From Castanea sativa (Eukaryota; Streptophyta; Magnoliopsida; Fagales; Fagaceae): 64,000 nucleotides of DNA. Position numbers and translations under genes: made by a program. Numbering within the stretch: the stretch's first letter is position 1; each line of letters opens with the position of its first letter. Location: contig NC_134024.1 of assembly GCF_040712315.1 (NCBI RefSeq), positions 31,053,158 to 31,117,157 of the forward strand, given 5' to 3'. The notes under the pieces are model-generated. The model saw only the letters and a program-made list of their open reading frames with translations. It did not search any database and was not told where the DNA came from. Positions 20,970 through 33,100 of the stretch are shown piece after piece.

Positions 20970-23408
20970 TGTCATGCCCCAAACCCCAAAGGGTTCAAAG
21001 CGTGAGAAAGACAGCTCATGTACCTGTAAATTTTTTAATTTTTGACAATTCAATCCACATAAATCCTATCAAGTATCAACATCAAAAATTATCGTAATAC
21101 TTCCATTGAATATACTTTCAAAGTAGGTCAGAGCTCTAAGCATTAATTACAAAGACCATTGGCCACAAAAGAATAGAGATCTGAATAATAATTACATATC
21201 AACAGCTTGTCCCATCAGTGGGAAATATAGTCACAACCACTATAATATACAAAAGAATGAGTCAAGCCTATTCTAAAATGTACATCATCAAATAACTCCA
21301 TTACAAAAGTTTAGCCTTCATCAGTAGTTAGTCTAACTACTATTAGCCACCAAAAGCTGTCTCAAAATATTGTTGCCTACTCTGAAAAGTTTATAAAAAT
21401 AATGGGATGAGACAGGGCCCAGTAAGTAGCACAATTAATGGGGGTGGGGGAAATGCAAGTTCCAACTTCAATAATAATAATATGACAAGAATGGTTAAAT
21501 AATGAAATACCAAATTTCTCTAAGTAACTACCTTGAAACAATATACTATAATTTGTGAGCATTAACAATATAAATTCCAAAGCCGTAACGTCTAACATAA
21601 GATAAATTATCACAATAATATACCACACTACCATAAATTATCACATAAGATAAATTTCACTCATTCACAACTGGCATGATATTGTCCTCTCTGGTATGCA
21701 AACTCTTGGCCCCATGGACAGCGGCCTCACGCATACCCTCAAGGTTTTCCTCTTCCCCCATGGGCAGTAGAGAGAGCGCATCAAATAGGTCCTCTCTTGC
21801 ATGTGGTCTCTTGGCCCCATGGACAGCAGTTTCACCCACACACAATTAAGGAACCTCTTCCCCCCATGGACTGCATGGAAGAACGCATCATCTAAAGTGA
21901 AAGAGCACTGACCTAGATTTGATTCTGTTGTCATAAAGACTACGAAAACTAAATCAGGTGATCATCGGGAAATCACACATGGCATGGTGTTAAAACTACA
22001 TGATACTCACAAGTTACATTACTTTGAAACATATAGTTTATATCCAAGTAGTTTCAGAAAAACCTTAAATAATCTACTTCCACAAAGTTTGTAAGGTTTT
22101 CAACTTCATTCTTGCCAAAAAGATTTTCTATCAATTTTTCAAGTACTAAGACAAGATAAGCATCTTTAAATTTTCTATTATACCATAAAACCCATAATTT
22201 CCTTATCAAAGATTAAATAAAATATGCTCATTTTTCCATATCAACAATTCATGCATTTCCCCAAATGCAATACCAAATATGATGCATTTTTATATATAAT
22301 AATATGTAATAGGGTCACAACACGACAATTTTAAGAAAACATATATCCATATATAATTTTTCAAAATGTGTTTGACCCAAAAACATCGTTTGTGAAATAT
22401 GGTAATTTTTCAAAAATATCCCATTAAGAAGCTACTTACCTCGCAACTAGAAAAGCCTAACTCTCCAAGCTCCAAGGAGATTAGCTGGAACCTAAACAAT
22501 TATCAAGTAAACCTATCACAATAAGTACAAAACTTGAAATTGTATCTAACCAAAATTTAGAATTTGCCAAATAAACACTTAATTAGGCAAGCCTACTATT
22601 TAACCTCATCAAAAATAATATATACCATTCCCAAGGTTTCTCAACAAATTTATTCACAAGGTATCAACTCCGATTTATAGAGTTAACCCATTTCATAATA
22701 TCTCCAACATTATGACTAGTTTTCATAAGATTTACACTACATCATTAAGAGACCCATGTAAGCAAAAATCAACATATCGTCCAAGACAAGAAATTTAGAA
22801 TTTCACTAACTCCAAATAAACCCAATGACAATGGCAAAATTAAATTTACCAACCATCATACATTATATCTTAAAACTCCTAAATTTTTCCACCATACACA
22901 AACCTTGAATAGCCATTTTAGCACAAAATATATATACCCACTCATCAAAAATTCCACCAATACAAGACTCATACATAAAAACACATAAATATCACTTCCA
23001 ATGCTCATAAATCACATGGGTATCATTATCAAAACTTAGATAAAAATTATCCTCAAGCAAAAGTGTAAAACCACTAAGAGATTAGAAATTTTTTACCTCA
23101 AATAAAATGATGAAGATGCTTATGGGTTCCTAAGAATATTTCCGGTGATCTTATCGAAAAAATGATGATGAGATGGTGTGTTTTGGAGAGGAGGCCGGCA
23201 GGTGAGTTGAGGAATGGGTGCGTTTAAGTGAAGAGAAAAGAAAGAAAAATGAAAGAGAGAAAGAAATGTGAGAGCCGGCCAAAAGAGAGAAGGAATAAGA
23301 GAAAAATGAGTGGTGGGGAGTGGGGTTAGGTGGGGGGCACGTGGGAGGGCCAAAAATCTGACCTCTCCCTTTTTTTTTTTTTTTTTTTAAACTGACAGGG
23401 ACGTGACA
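20970..23408. mobile_element. Solo LTR inside LINE B ORF1
   Basis: The 2439-bp insertion begins TGTCATGCCCC and ends GGGACGTGACA, so it has TG..CA ends with a short terminal inverted repeat. It is flanked by the 5-bp duplication ATTAT (20965-20969 and 23409-23413). Skipping it and one ATTAT copy restores the LINE frame (..AIIV to KLVG..). Ends of this type are common in plant Ty3/gypsy LTRs, perhaps Tekay-like, which is inference. A tandem duplication of about 105 bp (CTCTTGGCCCCATGGACAGC marker) lies at 21700-21840. No coding region was seen, so it is probably a solo LTR. Confidence 0.8.
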
Positions 23409-23413
23409 ATTAT

Positions 23414-24305
23414 AGTCAAGCTCGTTGGAAGGTCAGTGGGTTTTGCATATATGTGAACCAAACTGAGCCAAGTATGAAGGCCATCGGGTAGGATGGATTG
23501 TGTTAATATTGAGCATGGGTTCTTCATGGTCAGGTTTTACTCTAAGTAGGACCTTGATTATGTTCTTATGAAAGGCCCATGGTTCATAGGAGATCACTTT
23601 CTCTCTATAAGGCCATGGGAACCTTTCTTTAAGCCATCGACGGCTAATGTGTCTCTCATAGCTATTTGGATCCGACTCTATGAGCTCCCTATAGAGCTCT
23701 ATGACGCTGAGGTTTTGAAACAAATTGGTGAATCAATTGGCAAGGTCTTAAGAATTGACTCTTACACGACCATGGAGGCTCATGGTAAATACGTAAGGTT
23801 ATGCATCCAAATCGATGTTAATAAACCTTTAGTGAGCGCCATCCTCATTAGTCGTTTTGAGAAGGCAGTGACTTATAAAGGAATCCATAGTCTATGTTTC
23901 TCTTGTGAAAGGTTAAGGCATAAGGTGGAAGCGTGTCCTTACACTATACGAAAGGGAAAAGAGTCGTTGATCCTGACAAAGGAAGTTCAGAGAGTCCGAG
24001 CAGATACCCCACGGAATGAGCATGTAGTCCAGTGCATTTCACCTGGTCATGCTACGCTTGATGTGGGTGAGACAGTAGAAGTAAATGGACAATTGGACTG
24101 TGGATGGTAGTGAGCAAGAAGGTGTACGGGCGCAAGGGGACAAAACCAGGCTCCAGTATGAAGAGTTATAGAAAATCTACTTGGAATACTCCGTTTCACC
24201 TACCTCCAAAAAATTTGGAATGGATGGGCATGTCAACTAGTGGTCCAACACTTATCCATAATATGCCACGTAAGGATGTGATGCGAACCTCAATCGACAC
24301 GCTTT
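23414..24305 (+). pseudogene. LINE B ORF1, middle part with DUF4283-like domain and zinc knuckle
   Basis: KGPWFIGDHFLSIRPWEPFF, VSLIAIWIRLYELPIELYD and GKVLRIDSYTTMEAHGKYVRL are hallmarks of the DUF4283 domain of plant LINE ORF1 proteins. A CCHC-type knuckle follows: CFSCERLRHKVEACPY. A stop at 24108-24110 and later frameshifts break it. Host single-exon DUF4283 proteins look similar, but the neighbouring endonuclease and RT identify it as LINE. Confidence 0.75.
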
Positions 24306-25085
24306 GAGACCCAACAAAAATATTGGAATATTTAACCCAGGAAAGCTAAAAATCAGATATTTGATAGAAACCCTGACCTAACGTTTATAATCGAAACGCG
24401 AACCAAAGGTATAAGTTGACCTTGACCCAATGATTATAAAGAATCACGAACCAAAGGTATAAAGTTTGAACGCCACAAGGAAGAATCCTTGATAAGTTCA
24501 CAGTTCTTGAAGAACCAAAAGAGAGCAAAGCCTCACCTTTTCTGAATTTTATTCAATAATAATCTAAAAAACGTTTACAAACTTCAGAGCCTATTTAAGG
24601 ACTCCACAAAACTTGACAGACAAGAAAATATATTCTAAAATAACTCCTAATTGATACCTTACCATATCAGGAATCAAGTTTGACCTAAAAAGCATTAAAT
24701 GCGCCTAAAAATAAGGAAAATACCTAAAAAACGTACTAAATAATAAAACCCTAAATAAAAGCTGATTTGGTCTGAAATTAGCAGATCCAAAATAGGAAAA
24801 AATCTGCCTTAACTGATACAGAGCTGGAAAGTCAATCAGCCATTAATTCATGCCATAAATCACTCCCAATTAAGTCAGATCAGCCCTAAATAGCTTGAAT
24901 TAAATTTACTACACTTTCATCTTCCTTTGGGCCAAGCTTGGAATATCTTGCGTTAGAATCAGCCCAAATCTCTTGAATCAGCCCATTAAGTGCTTCTTGG
25001 ATCTTCTTGGATCTTGCTCTTGTAATAGGCCCAACTGGAACATGCAATGGATCCTTGAATGCTTGTTGATTCTCATCATGCTAAG
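24306..25085 (-). mobile_element. Ty3/gypsy fragment: polyprotein C-terminus plus LTR-like tail
   Basis: Reading the - strand from about 25060, the sequence encodes HVPVGPITRARSKKIQEALNG and then LIQEIW and so on to a stop near 24890. This is the typical C-terminal tail of many plant Ty3/gypsy polyproteins. Downstream (24890 to 24306) is AT-rich sequence resembling an LTR, with a TTAAATAGG box near 24590. It lies between ORF1 pieces of LINE B, so it was probably inserted there. The exact ends and target duplication were not resolved. Confidence 0.5.
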
Positions 25086-25881
25086 CAAAAAGATGGAGAT
25101 CATACCAAGAGGGGGGGTTAGCGAACTGGGCTTCTAAAACCATTAACCATATGAGAATTTTTATTTCGGGCCCATCTAGAAGTAAAGTGTTAACTAATGA
25201 ATTTAAATGTGTAGAAACAGTCCAAGGGCGGGACAAAAGCCCAAGCCCATCAGCTCAGCTTCTCAAAAAAATTCCTTCCTTAGTTAAGGGCAAGAAAGCC
25301 TTTGCAAGAGGCACTTCTCCTAAGTCTAACCTCATCAACACTGCCAATCCTCTTATTGAAAATCCTAACTGCAAATCTAACCTCCCCCTCCTCTGATCAT
25401 GTCCTTCCACCTACCCACGAGTCTAATGGTTCCCCTAGCTCATTTTTTGAGTTTACGGCCTCAACCAAAGCTGGGATGGACCTCTAGAGAGAGAGGGGAA
25501 ATGTTTGAATACCTAGTGAGCAGAACACTAGTGATCACTGATCCGATCATAGGCTACAAGTTGAGAGTCGTATGGATACTTCTTGCTTAAATGAGGGGGT
25601 CCACCATCAGCACCAGGCTTGACTTCTCCTTCAGGAAGGGCTGTCACTAGCAAATGAAGGGAGGGAGATTCCTTGTGCCTTCCAAACAAGTCTGGCATGC
25701 AGTAGTTAATCACCAGCTCAGGTAATGGAGATGAGAGTTTTGGAGTTCATTCCAACCCTTGTTCCAAAGAGGGGTTAGACTATGAGGATGTGGAGATGAT
25801 CATATGGAGTCGAAGGAAGGGAATGGAGCCCCCCCCCCCTCTCTGATTGATTTATTTCCTCCTCCCAATCACCCTTCCACT

Positions 25882-26676
25882 ATGAATATTTTAATTTGGA
25901 ATAGTAGAAGGGCTCTGAAGCCTTCTTTTCAAAGTTTCATTAATGAGCTTACTTAGAGGCATGATCCAACTATTCTTGTGATCATGGAGACTAAATTGGG
26001 AGGTAGTAGAGCTAAGGAGGTCACGAACAGATTGCCTTATGATGGGGCCATTCACACAGAAACGATTGGGTTTTTTGGTGGTCTCTAGTTATTGTGGAAT
26101 GCAGACAAAGTGAAGGTGGAAGAGCTAGCAAAAATAGAGCAGGAGATTCATGTTGAAGTGAAGGTACGAGCCTCTAACATTTCTTGGGTTTTCTCAGCTA
26201 TTTATGCTAGTCCTAGGAGTGAAAAAATGTGTATTTTATGGAATAATCTAACAAACGTTGCAAAATTGCACAATAAGCCATGGATTACGGCTGGGGATTT
26301 TAATGAACCTTTGGTTGATGAGGATAAATTTGGAGGCAGGGGAGCCGGTGTTAATAGGTCGTTGGCCTTCAAAGACTACCTTGATATATGCAGTATGGTT
26401 GACATGGGCTTTTCTGGTCCAAGATACACCTGGACTAATAAAAGAGATATTAGCAACCTCATTTTGAAAAGAATAGACAAATTCTTTATGAATCTACATT
26501 GGTGTGTTCAATACCCAAATGCAAAAGTTACTCACCTTCCCCATTGCCATTCAGACCATTGCCTAATTATAATGGAAGCCCTCCCAACCAGAGCAATGGT
26601 TCTAAACAGACCATTTAGATTTCAAGAGTTTTGGTTGTCCAACATGTCATTTCTAAGGCTTAGAGTAGAAATATAA
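25882..26676 (+). pseudogene. LINE B ORF2 endonuclease domain
   Basis: This is an apurinic-type (EEP) endonuclease that nicks target DNA for LINE retrotransposition. It starts at MNILIWNSRRAL (25882). Motifs in order: METKLGG with the catalytic Glu, SWVFSAIYASPR, ITAGDFNEPL, SGPRYTWTNKR, LKRIDKFFMN and HCHSDHCLI with the catalytic His. Two in-frame TAG codons interrupt the first 70 residues (near 25954 and 26088), one at a site where Trp is usual. The rest is open to 26676. Confidence 0.85.
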
Positions 26677-26699
26677 GCCTTGCTGATATTTACTAGAAG

Positions 26700-28260
26700 A
26701 AAAGGAGAATTATGGCTAGAATCTATGGTGCCCAAAAAGCCTTATCCAACTACCCGAGCTCTTTCCTCATCAATCTTGAAAATCAGTTGCAGCAAGACCT
26801 TGAGTCTGTTCTTGATCAAGCGAGAGACCTTTGGACGTTGAAATCCATGATTAATTGGATGATACAAAGAGACCGCAACACCTCATTTTACCACGTGTCT
26901 GCCCTTGCTAAGAGGAAAAGGAATCACATTGCTTCAATTAAAGATGTGAGGGTGTTGTGGATTACAAATGAGAGGGAAGTGATAGAGCATTTTAAGAAGG
27001 GTTTTATTTCCTTATACGCCACATCCCATTTGGAGGCATCTAGGATCCCAAGTCATGAAGTTCAGTGGCAAGTGCAGCTATCAGAGGAAGCTAAAAGTTC
27101 TATGGATGCCATGGTTACCTTGGAAGAAATAAAGGATGCTTTATGGTTCGTGGAAATGTACAAATCTCCGGGCCCGGATGGGCTGCATGCTGGGTTTTTC
27201 TAGCAATTTTTGGCTTCTAGTTGGGGATTTGGTGAGAGGGGAGGCGATGAAAGCCTTTATTGAAAGGAAGGTTCCTGAGTATCTTAATAAACCCTCATTT
27301 TCCTTATCCCTAAAGTCTAAGGCCTGGAAACTATTGGGAATTACAGACCTATAAGTCTTTGTAACTCCATTTACAAGATCATCTCCAAAGTCATTGTTGC
27401 TCATCTTAAACCGCACTTGGAGAACATTGTTTCGCCCTACCAAGTAGCTTTCATTCCGGGTAGAAGAGGTGCTGATAATGTTATCATAGTGCAAGAATTA
27501 ATTCACACCATTGGTCGCACCAAGGGAAGGAAAGTTTATATGGCTATCAAGATTGATCTAGAGAAGGCCTATGATAGGATTGAGTAGAGTTTTATTAGGG
27601 AAATGCTCATCAAGTTCAACTTTCCAGATAAGCTAGTCGAGCCCATAATGAGTTGTGTGTCATCGGCGTCAACATCTCTCCTTTTCAATGGTGGTTGCCT
27701 GGATTCCTTTTGCCCCTCTAGAGGCATCAGGCAAGGAGATTCTCTATCCCCTTACCTCTTCATCCTTTGCATGGAATATTTGGGCCATTTGATTGAGGAA
27801 AAGTGTGTTGCCAAGATTTGGAGGCCAGTGAAAGCTTCTAGAAATGGGCTTTCTTTTTTGCACCTCTTCTTTGCGGATGACCTGGTTCTATTTGTTGGTG
27901 CAGACCTGGATAATTGCCATGCAATTAATGCAGTGCTTCATGAGTTTTGTTCTAGATTCGGGCAGAGGGTTAGCGAAGCTAAGTCCCATGTTTTTTTCTC
28001 GCCCAATGTTGAGCCTGATTAAAGAGATTTACTTTCTAACACCCTCTGGTTCAACTCCAATCTTGGCAAGTATTTGAGTTTTCCTTTGAAACACACAGGG
28101 GATCGTAAGCATGACTTTGATTTTGTGTTAGATAGAGTCAAGTAACAGCTGGTGAACTAGAAAGCTAATTTACTCTCCATGGTTGGCCGGCTGGTTCTCA
28201 TCCATGCTTTGTCCTCCACCATCCTAAATTAAGTTATGCAATTTGCTTATTTTCTGAAAA
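26700..28260 (+). pseudogene. LINE B ORF2 reverse transcriptase
   Basis: Non-LTR reverse transcriptase in several frames. Motifs are FWMY-type linker sequence, SPGPDGLHAGFF (about 27165), KIDLEKAYDRIE with the first catalytic Asp (27548), GIRQGDSLSPYLFILCMEYL (27735) and FADDLVLF with the catalytic Asp pair (27870). Frameshifts near 27200 and 27340 and stops near 27583 and 28020 disrupt it. The following region up to 28280 leads into the zf-RVT part, which is cut by the solo LTR at 28286. Confidence 0.87.
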
Positions 28261-28285
28261 AATCCTCAAGGGCATTGATAGAGTT

Positions 28286-28959
28286 TGATGGGGTACAAAC
28301 TCCAATATCGTCCATGGAGGTCGTCCAAGGCAAGACCAAGAAAGCAAAGGTTGATGAGAACCTCGTCCATAAAAATCTCGTCCATGCAGGAAGGTGCCTG
28401 GACGAGGTTTTACGTGGTTAAGTTTTATGGAACCACATCGTGTCGTCCAGGGGAACCATCAACCTTGTCCATGAAAAGGTCGTCCATAAAGGAAAAACAT
28501 CCCTAAGAAGCGAGGTACGCTCGACTGGAAGACCTCTGGACGAGGGCCCCTAGATGAACCCTGACACTTAGGAAAATTCCTGAGTGTGTACTACAACTCC
28601 TTATTACATGCATAACTTCTAGTGACAATTATGTGAGAAATATGCAACTCCTAAGTAGTTGTGGAAGTTATTTTTGAACCCTTACACCTCCTCGAATTTA
28701 GGGGAGATTACAAGTTTGATAATTGTCTTTAAGACACTATATAAACGCTCATTCAAACCAAACAAAGGTATGATTTACATTTCCTAAAAAGTTGGAACTC
28801 CAAAATCATAAAGAGAAAACTAACTTTGCCATCGGAGCGTTCTTGGCCGGCAACCCCCATCACCTTTGATTGCTTTTCTTTCTTTTTCAAACCATTAAGA
28901 TAGCAAGTAGTCCTTTCAAGTTTGAGACATCCACCTTACTGATTTTCTTCGCATCATCA
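28286..28959. mobile_element. 674-bp solo LTR inside LINE B ORF2
   Basis: The insertion starts TGATGGGG and ends CATCATCA, with TG..CA ends and a short inverted repeat TGATG/CATCA. It is flanked by GAGTT on both sides (28281-28285 and 28960-28964). Skipping it with one GAGTT restores the LINE sequence through ..VNRNFLWG. A TATATAAA box at 28738-28745 lies where an LTR promoter is expected. The many CGTCCA/GGACGA strings (28310-28550) form internal short repeats. The family is not known to me. Confidence 0.85.
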
Positions 28960-28964
28960 GAGTT

Positions 28965-29860
28965 AATAGAAACTTTTTGTGGGGAACTACTAACCATGCT
29001 AAGAAAATGCATTGGGTTAAGTGGGAGGAAGTAACTAAACCAAAGGAGATAGGAGGCCTAGGGCTTCATTTTGCTAAAGGTAGGAATACGGCTCTCCTAG
29101 CCAAACTAAATTGGAGATTTCACACTGAAAACCATGCTCCATAGGCTAAGGTCCTTAAATATAAATACTACAATAGACAAAGAATCAATTCGAGGAATGA
29201 AGCTAGACTCCCAAGCTCACCTATTTGGAAAGGTCTGAAGAAAGGTGAGGACACTTTTAAAAAAGGGATTAAGTGGATACCAGGTCATGAGAGTAATCTA
29301 AATTTTTGGTCAGATTGTTGGTCAAATCTTGGTCCCATTAGACCACATATTCAAGGCCCCCTTCCTCAAGCCTCTACCAATCTTAAAGTTAAAGATGTGA
29401 TTTCTCTTGGAGGTTGGAACTGGTCAGCTATTCCTTTTGATCTTCCCCCGGAGATTAGAGATGATATTTAAGCTGTGCTAATCACTCTTATAGCAAGGTG
29501 CAATGATAAATTGGCCTGGAAGTTTTCTCCAAAAGGGAACTTTGATATGAAAAGTGCTTATCTTCTTGCCACAAATCTAATGGGAGTGGAGTCGTTCTCT
29601 GGTTCTTGGATTTGGAAACTTCAAACTTTGCCTAGAATCTAATTGTTTATTTGGAGATGCATGCATAACAGTATCGCTGTTAAGGAGTCTTTAGCTAACA
29701 GAGGGATTCCTTTTGACGCCACTTGCCCATTGTGCCATTCAGAGACAAAATCTCTCACTCATGCTCTCCGTGACTGCAACTTGGTTAAGCCTATATAGCA
29801 GCAGCTAAGAACCCACTGTTTGAACTCCACCTTTTTTTCTTAGGGCATTAGAGATTGGAT
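28965..29860 (+). pseudogene. LINE B ORF2, C-terminal region with zf-RVT
   Basis: NRNFLWGTTNHAKKMHWV and KPKEIGGLGLHFAKGRN (near 28970-29080) open the region after the RT of plant L1 elements. Later come FDMKSAYLLA, WIWKLQTLPRI and the zf-RVT cysteine/histidine segment near 29720-29780. Several TAG stops lie within it. It was continuous with the RT before the 674-bp LTR insertion. Confidence 0.75.
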
Positions 29861-30066
29861 AACATCTAATATATCCTTAAGTCTTCTTAGAATACAGTGG
29901 GTATCCCTTGGAACATTCTTTTCCTTTTGCGGTCTAGATGATTTGGAAACATCGAAACCAAGCTATCTTTGCCAACAAGGGAACTAATCTGAACCCAACC
30001 AAGGTGATATCCATGCAAGCTTCTGAGTTTCTTCTCTATGCTACCTAACCAACTCGTTATAATCGC

Positions 30067-30644
30067 ATGGTGTTTAGGCAAGTTATATGGGAGAAACTAG
30101 AACCGGGTTGGTTAAAACTCAATATTGACGGGTCATCTAATGGAGCGGTAGGTACAGCTACTGGTGGAGGCTTTATAAGGGACGAGTTTGGAAATTGGGT
30201 GATAGGATTCTCAAGGAGAATTGGAAGAGCAAATAGTTTTGCTACTGAAATCTGGGCTCTCCGAGATGGTCTTCAGTTATGTCATCAAATGAATCTTCTT
30301 GCTATCATTGTGGAGCTTGATGCGAAGGCTCTGTGGACATTCTTAACAATCCTTCATACTACAGTTCAGTGATCTCCCCCATATTGGATGACTGCAAACT
30401 TCTAATTAGTCAAATTCCTCAGGTTCACGTAAAAAATATATACCGAGAGGCCAACAAGTATGTAGACTGTTTAGCTAACTTAGGACTTTTACAACCTTTG
30501 GACTTTATTGTTCATTTTGGTCCTCCTTTGAACTTAATCCCTTTTGTTGAGGCTGATTGTATGGGCTCATCTTGTAATAGGCTCTATCTTGACCTTTCGT
30601 TTTCCAGCTATGCTTTGTTTGCTTCATTGGAAAACCTTATGTAA
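30067..30644 (+). pseudogene. LINE B RNase H domain
   Basis: RVT_3-type RNase H at the end of ORF2: GWLKLNIDGSSNGAVGTATGG with the first Asp, ATEIWALRDGLQL with the Glu, and IIVELDAKAL with the next Asp. A frameshift near 30335 is followed by VHVKNIYREANKYVDCLANL, which carries the C-terminal Asp region. It ends at 30644, about 35 bases before an A-run. Confidence 0.82.
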
Positions 30645-30649
30645 ATATA

Positions 30650-31170
30650 GTTTTATGCATTTTTCAGTGTTTGGTAGTACAAAAAAAAAAAAAAACCGGT
30701 CAATGGAAAACAATCTTTAGTCAATGGAAAATCCTAATAAAAATAAGGCTTATTTTTTATAGGTTGTTTTCCAAAAAAAAAAGAAAACAATCTCTCTCTC
30801 ATTCTTTGCATCTTCTTAAATATTATATTTTTCTGTAGCCGTGGGAAAAATAATTTTTTGGCGCTTTCTCTCTCTTACGGTAAACTCTCTCACTTTTTCT
30901 CTCTTCTCTTTACTTATTCCCTAATAATATATTCTTTGCTTTGAATTTCAAGCTTGATTTTTTTTTTCTCTAAGAAATTTTCGACTTGATGGATTCTAGA
31001 CATAAATTACATTTTTTTTAAATTAACAATAAATACTTTATTGATGTAAAGGAAAACATATACAGAGTAAGACATGCCAACATGCATGTTACAGTACCAA
31101 ACCAACCACAGAAACTTCAAAAAAATTATAAAAAGAACAATGACTTTCTAGAACACAAAAACATGTTCAT
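30650..31170. other. Intergenic, low complexity
   Basis: A- and T-rich sequence with an A-run at 30680-30694. TTTTTCAGTGTTTGGTAG also occurs in nearly the same form near 45930, so part of this is an unclassified repeat shared with that region. No gene is seen. Confidence 0.45.
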
Positions 31171-31173
31171 CTT

Positions 31174-31420
31174 TTAAACCTGAGTAGACAAAACTTGCTG
31201 ATATGCCTCCAAAATTGCATTGGCTCCTTCTAGAATCACCTGTGGCTGTGTTTGAATATTCTCAAAATAAACTTTGTTTCCTGCATTCCATATTGCCCAA
31301 AACAAAACTGCCCATTGTTCCAATTCCTTCTTCCAGGCAAAAGTTACATCTTTTTGCACATAAAGGTGAAAAAAATAAAATAAATAAGAAGTAGAAAGAA
31401 TGAATGAAGTAAAAGACAAA
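31174..31420 (-). pseudogene. Fragment of a LINE ORF2 linker region (LINE C)
   Basis: On the - strand, WAVLFWAIWNAGNKVYFENIQTQ and VILEGANAILEAYQQ match the tryptophan-rich region between zf-RVT and RNase H of plant LINEs. Neither neighbour domain is present, so it is a short fragment. No tail was seen. Confidence 0.65.
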
Positions 31421-32008
31421 TTTAAACATAGTGCCTATATTCTTCTAAATTGCTTTTTCATGGGACAATCTTTACTTTATATAATGAATGATAATTATTT
31501 AGGGGAATTACATTTGTTGACAAATACATTATGTAGATAATGTAAAGTGATGATATATTATGCAGATACATTATACATTATGTAGATACCCATATAAGGA
31601 TGAAACCCATTTATTTTTATGTGCTATGTATGCAGGGGTGGCTTAATGTATTTGGAACCTAAGACGAAAACTAAAATTGAGGCCTTTTATATGGAGTATT
31701 TTAATACGATTTAAAAAAAAATATTACTTAAACATTATTATCTTGTTTTAGATGCAAAAATTACTACTAAATTACTAATTAACATGAACTACGTATAATT
31801 TTTTTTTTACAAAGTCTATACACAAAAAAATTGACAAAACTTTTCACATCTGTTGATGTGGGTAAGTAAAAAAGTGATGTTAATGATGCATTTAAATAAG
31901 AACTAGTAAAAAAAAAAAAAAAGAACTAGTAAAAGTTTGCCAACTCAACTTTTGAAAAATGTAGTGAATTTTTTAGGGTATTGCTTTTTTTTTTTTTTTA
32001 AAATATTT
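31421..32008. other. Intergenic, AT-rich
   Basis: Short imperfect repeats of TACATTATGTAGATA near 31520-31590 and long T runs. No gene is seen. Confidence 0.45.
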
Positions 32009-32180
32009 GAGAAGTATTACATTCACAATATCTTCACAATAAATTCTAGGTGTTAAGTTGTTACTGATTTTAATTTCAATTCACCATTGAAATTAATTTT
32101 TGTCATTAATAACAGCCTGTAACAACCTACCACTTAGGATTTATTGTGAAAGTGCTGACAAAATGTTGTGGATGTAGCCT
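32009..32180. mobile_element. MITE, copy 1 of a family with two copies in the window
   Basis: It starts GAGAAGTATTACATTC and ends with GTTGTGGATGTAGCC. The ends are imperfect inverted repeats and the interior blocks (AAGTTGTTA, AATAACA, CACTTAGGATTTATT) are shared in order with copy 2 at 62365-62517. It is non-coding. The superfamily was not determined because the flanking T and A runs hide a target duplication. Confidence 0.65.
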
Positions 32181-32183
32181 TTT

Positions 32184-32707
32184 TTTTAAAAGTATTATTT
32201 TATTTATTGTCTAATATTTGAACTTAATTTATAGTGTTATAATGAAAATAAATATCACTATTGGTTAAAATTTGGGGGCATTTTTTCTACTTGGGGCTTT
32301 TGGCGACCCTAACATTTGCTTTTAGTATAGAGCTGACTCAGTATGTATGTATGGTTCATATGTGTGTGTGCATGTTGTTGTCTATATAAATGATCATGAA
32401 AATTTGACAACTAATTTTGATTGTATTTATTGTCAAAATTTTAGTATGAAAACCAAAGTCATTCTTGGTTTTTTATTTATATTGATTACATTAATTTTTT
32501 TTTTTAAGGGAAAAATTAACGTTAGTTGATTTACATAATGCACATGTTTTAAATTATAAAAGAAAAATAAAAAATTTTACATACCAAACACTAAAAATAT
32601 CTTCTCAAACTCATTTTCGTATCCAAACACCAAAAATTAAAATAGTTTAAAAAAAAATATTATTTAAAAAATGGACTATTCTCCCCTAAATGTTTTACCG
32701 TTGTACC

Positions 32708-32786
<79 letters not shown>

Positions 32787-32860
32787 CGTTAGATAAAATG
32801 AATATAGAAATGAATAAAATAATTTTTTATAAGGTCAAATAGCTAAAAAAAAAAAACACC
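32184..32860. other. Intergenic upstream of TFB4 with A-run and (TA)n
   Basis: A poly-A run from about 32707 passes into a TA run ending near 32780. The remainder is AT-rich without a supported gene. A GA run (33006-33025) lies just before the TFB4 start. Confidence 0.7.
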
Positions 32861-33100
32861 ACTCTCTGTGAATGCTCTTCCCTGAAACTCGAAGCAACTG
32901 TGATTCTTATCGAATTATCTGAGGTTACTCTCCATCATCTTTCCATGAAGCCCTAAGACATCCTGAGTGGGAAAGGGGAAGTGGTGTCCGGTGGGGTGGT
33001 CTGCAGAGAGAGAGAGAGAGAGAGAATCCCCATTTGTAGACTCGAAATCAAAAATCAATTCCTAGCTCAGCTCCTCCTACTTACTCAATCACAATCAGCC

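Larger units (their letters stand above)
20600..30694 (+). mobile_element. L1-type LINE B, near full length, with nested insertions
   Basis: ORF1-like part (20618-24305, with a tail to about 25560), endonuclease (25882-26676), reverse transcriptase (26700-28260), zf-RVT region (28965-29860) and RNase H (30067-30644) follow the order of plant L1 LINEs. An A-run at 30680-30694 may be the tail. Removing the 2439-bp, roughly 780-bp and 674-bp insertions leaves about 6.2 kb, a normal LINE length. Many stops and indels make it a dead copy. Confidence 0.85.
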
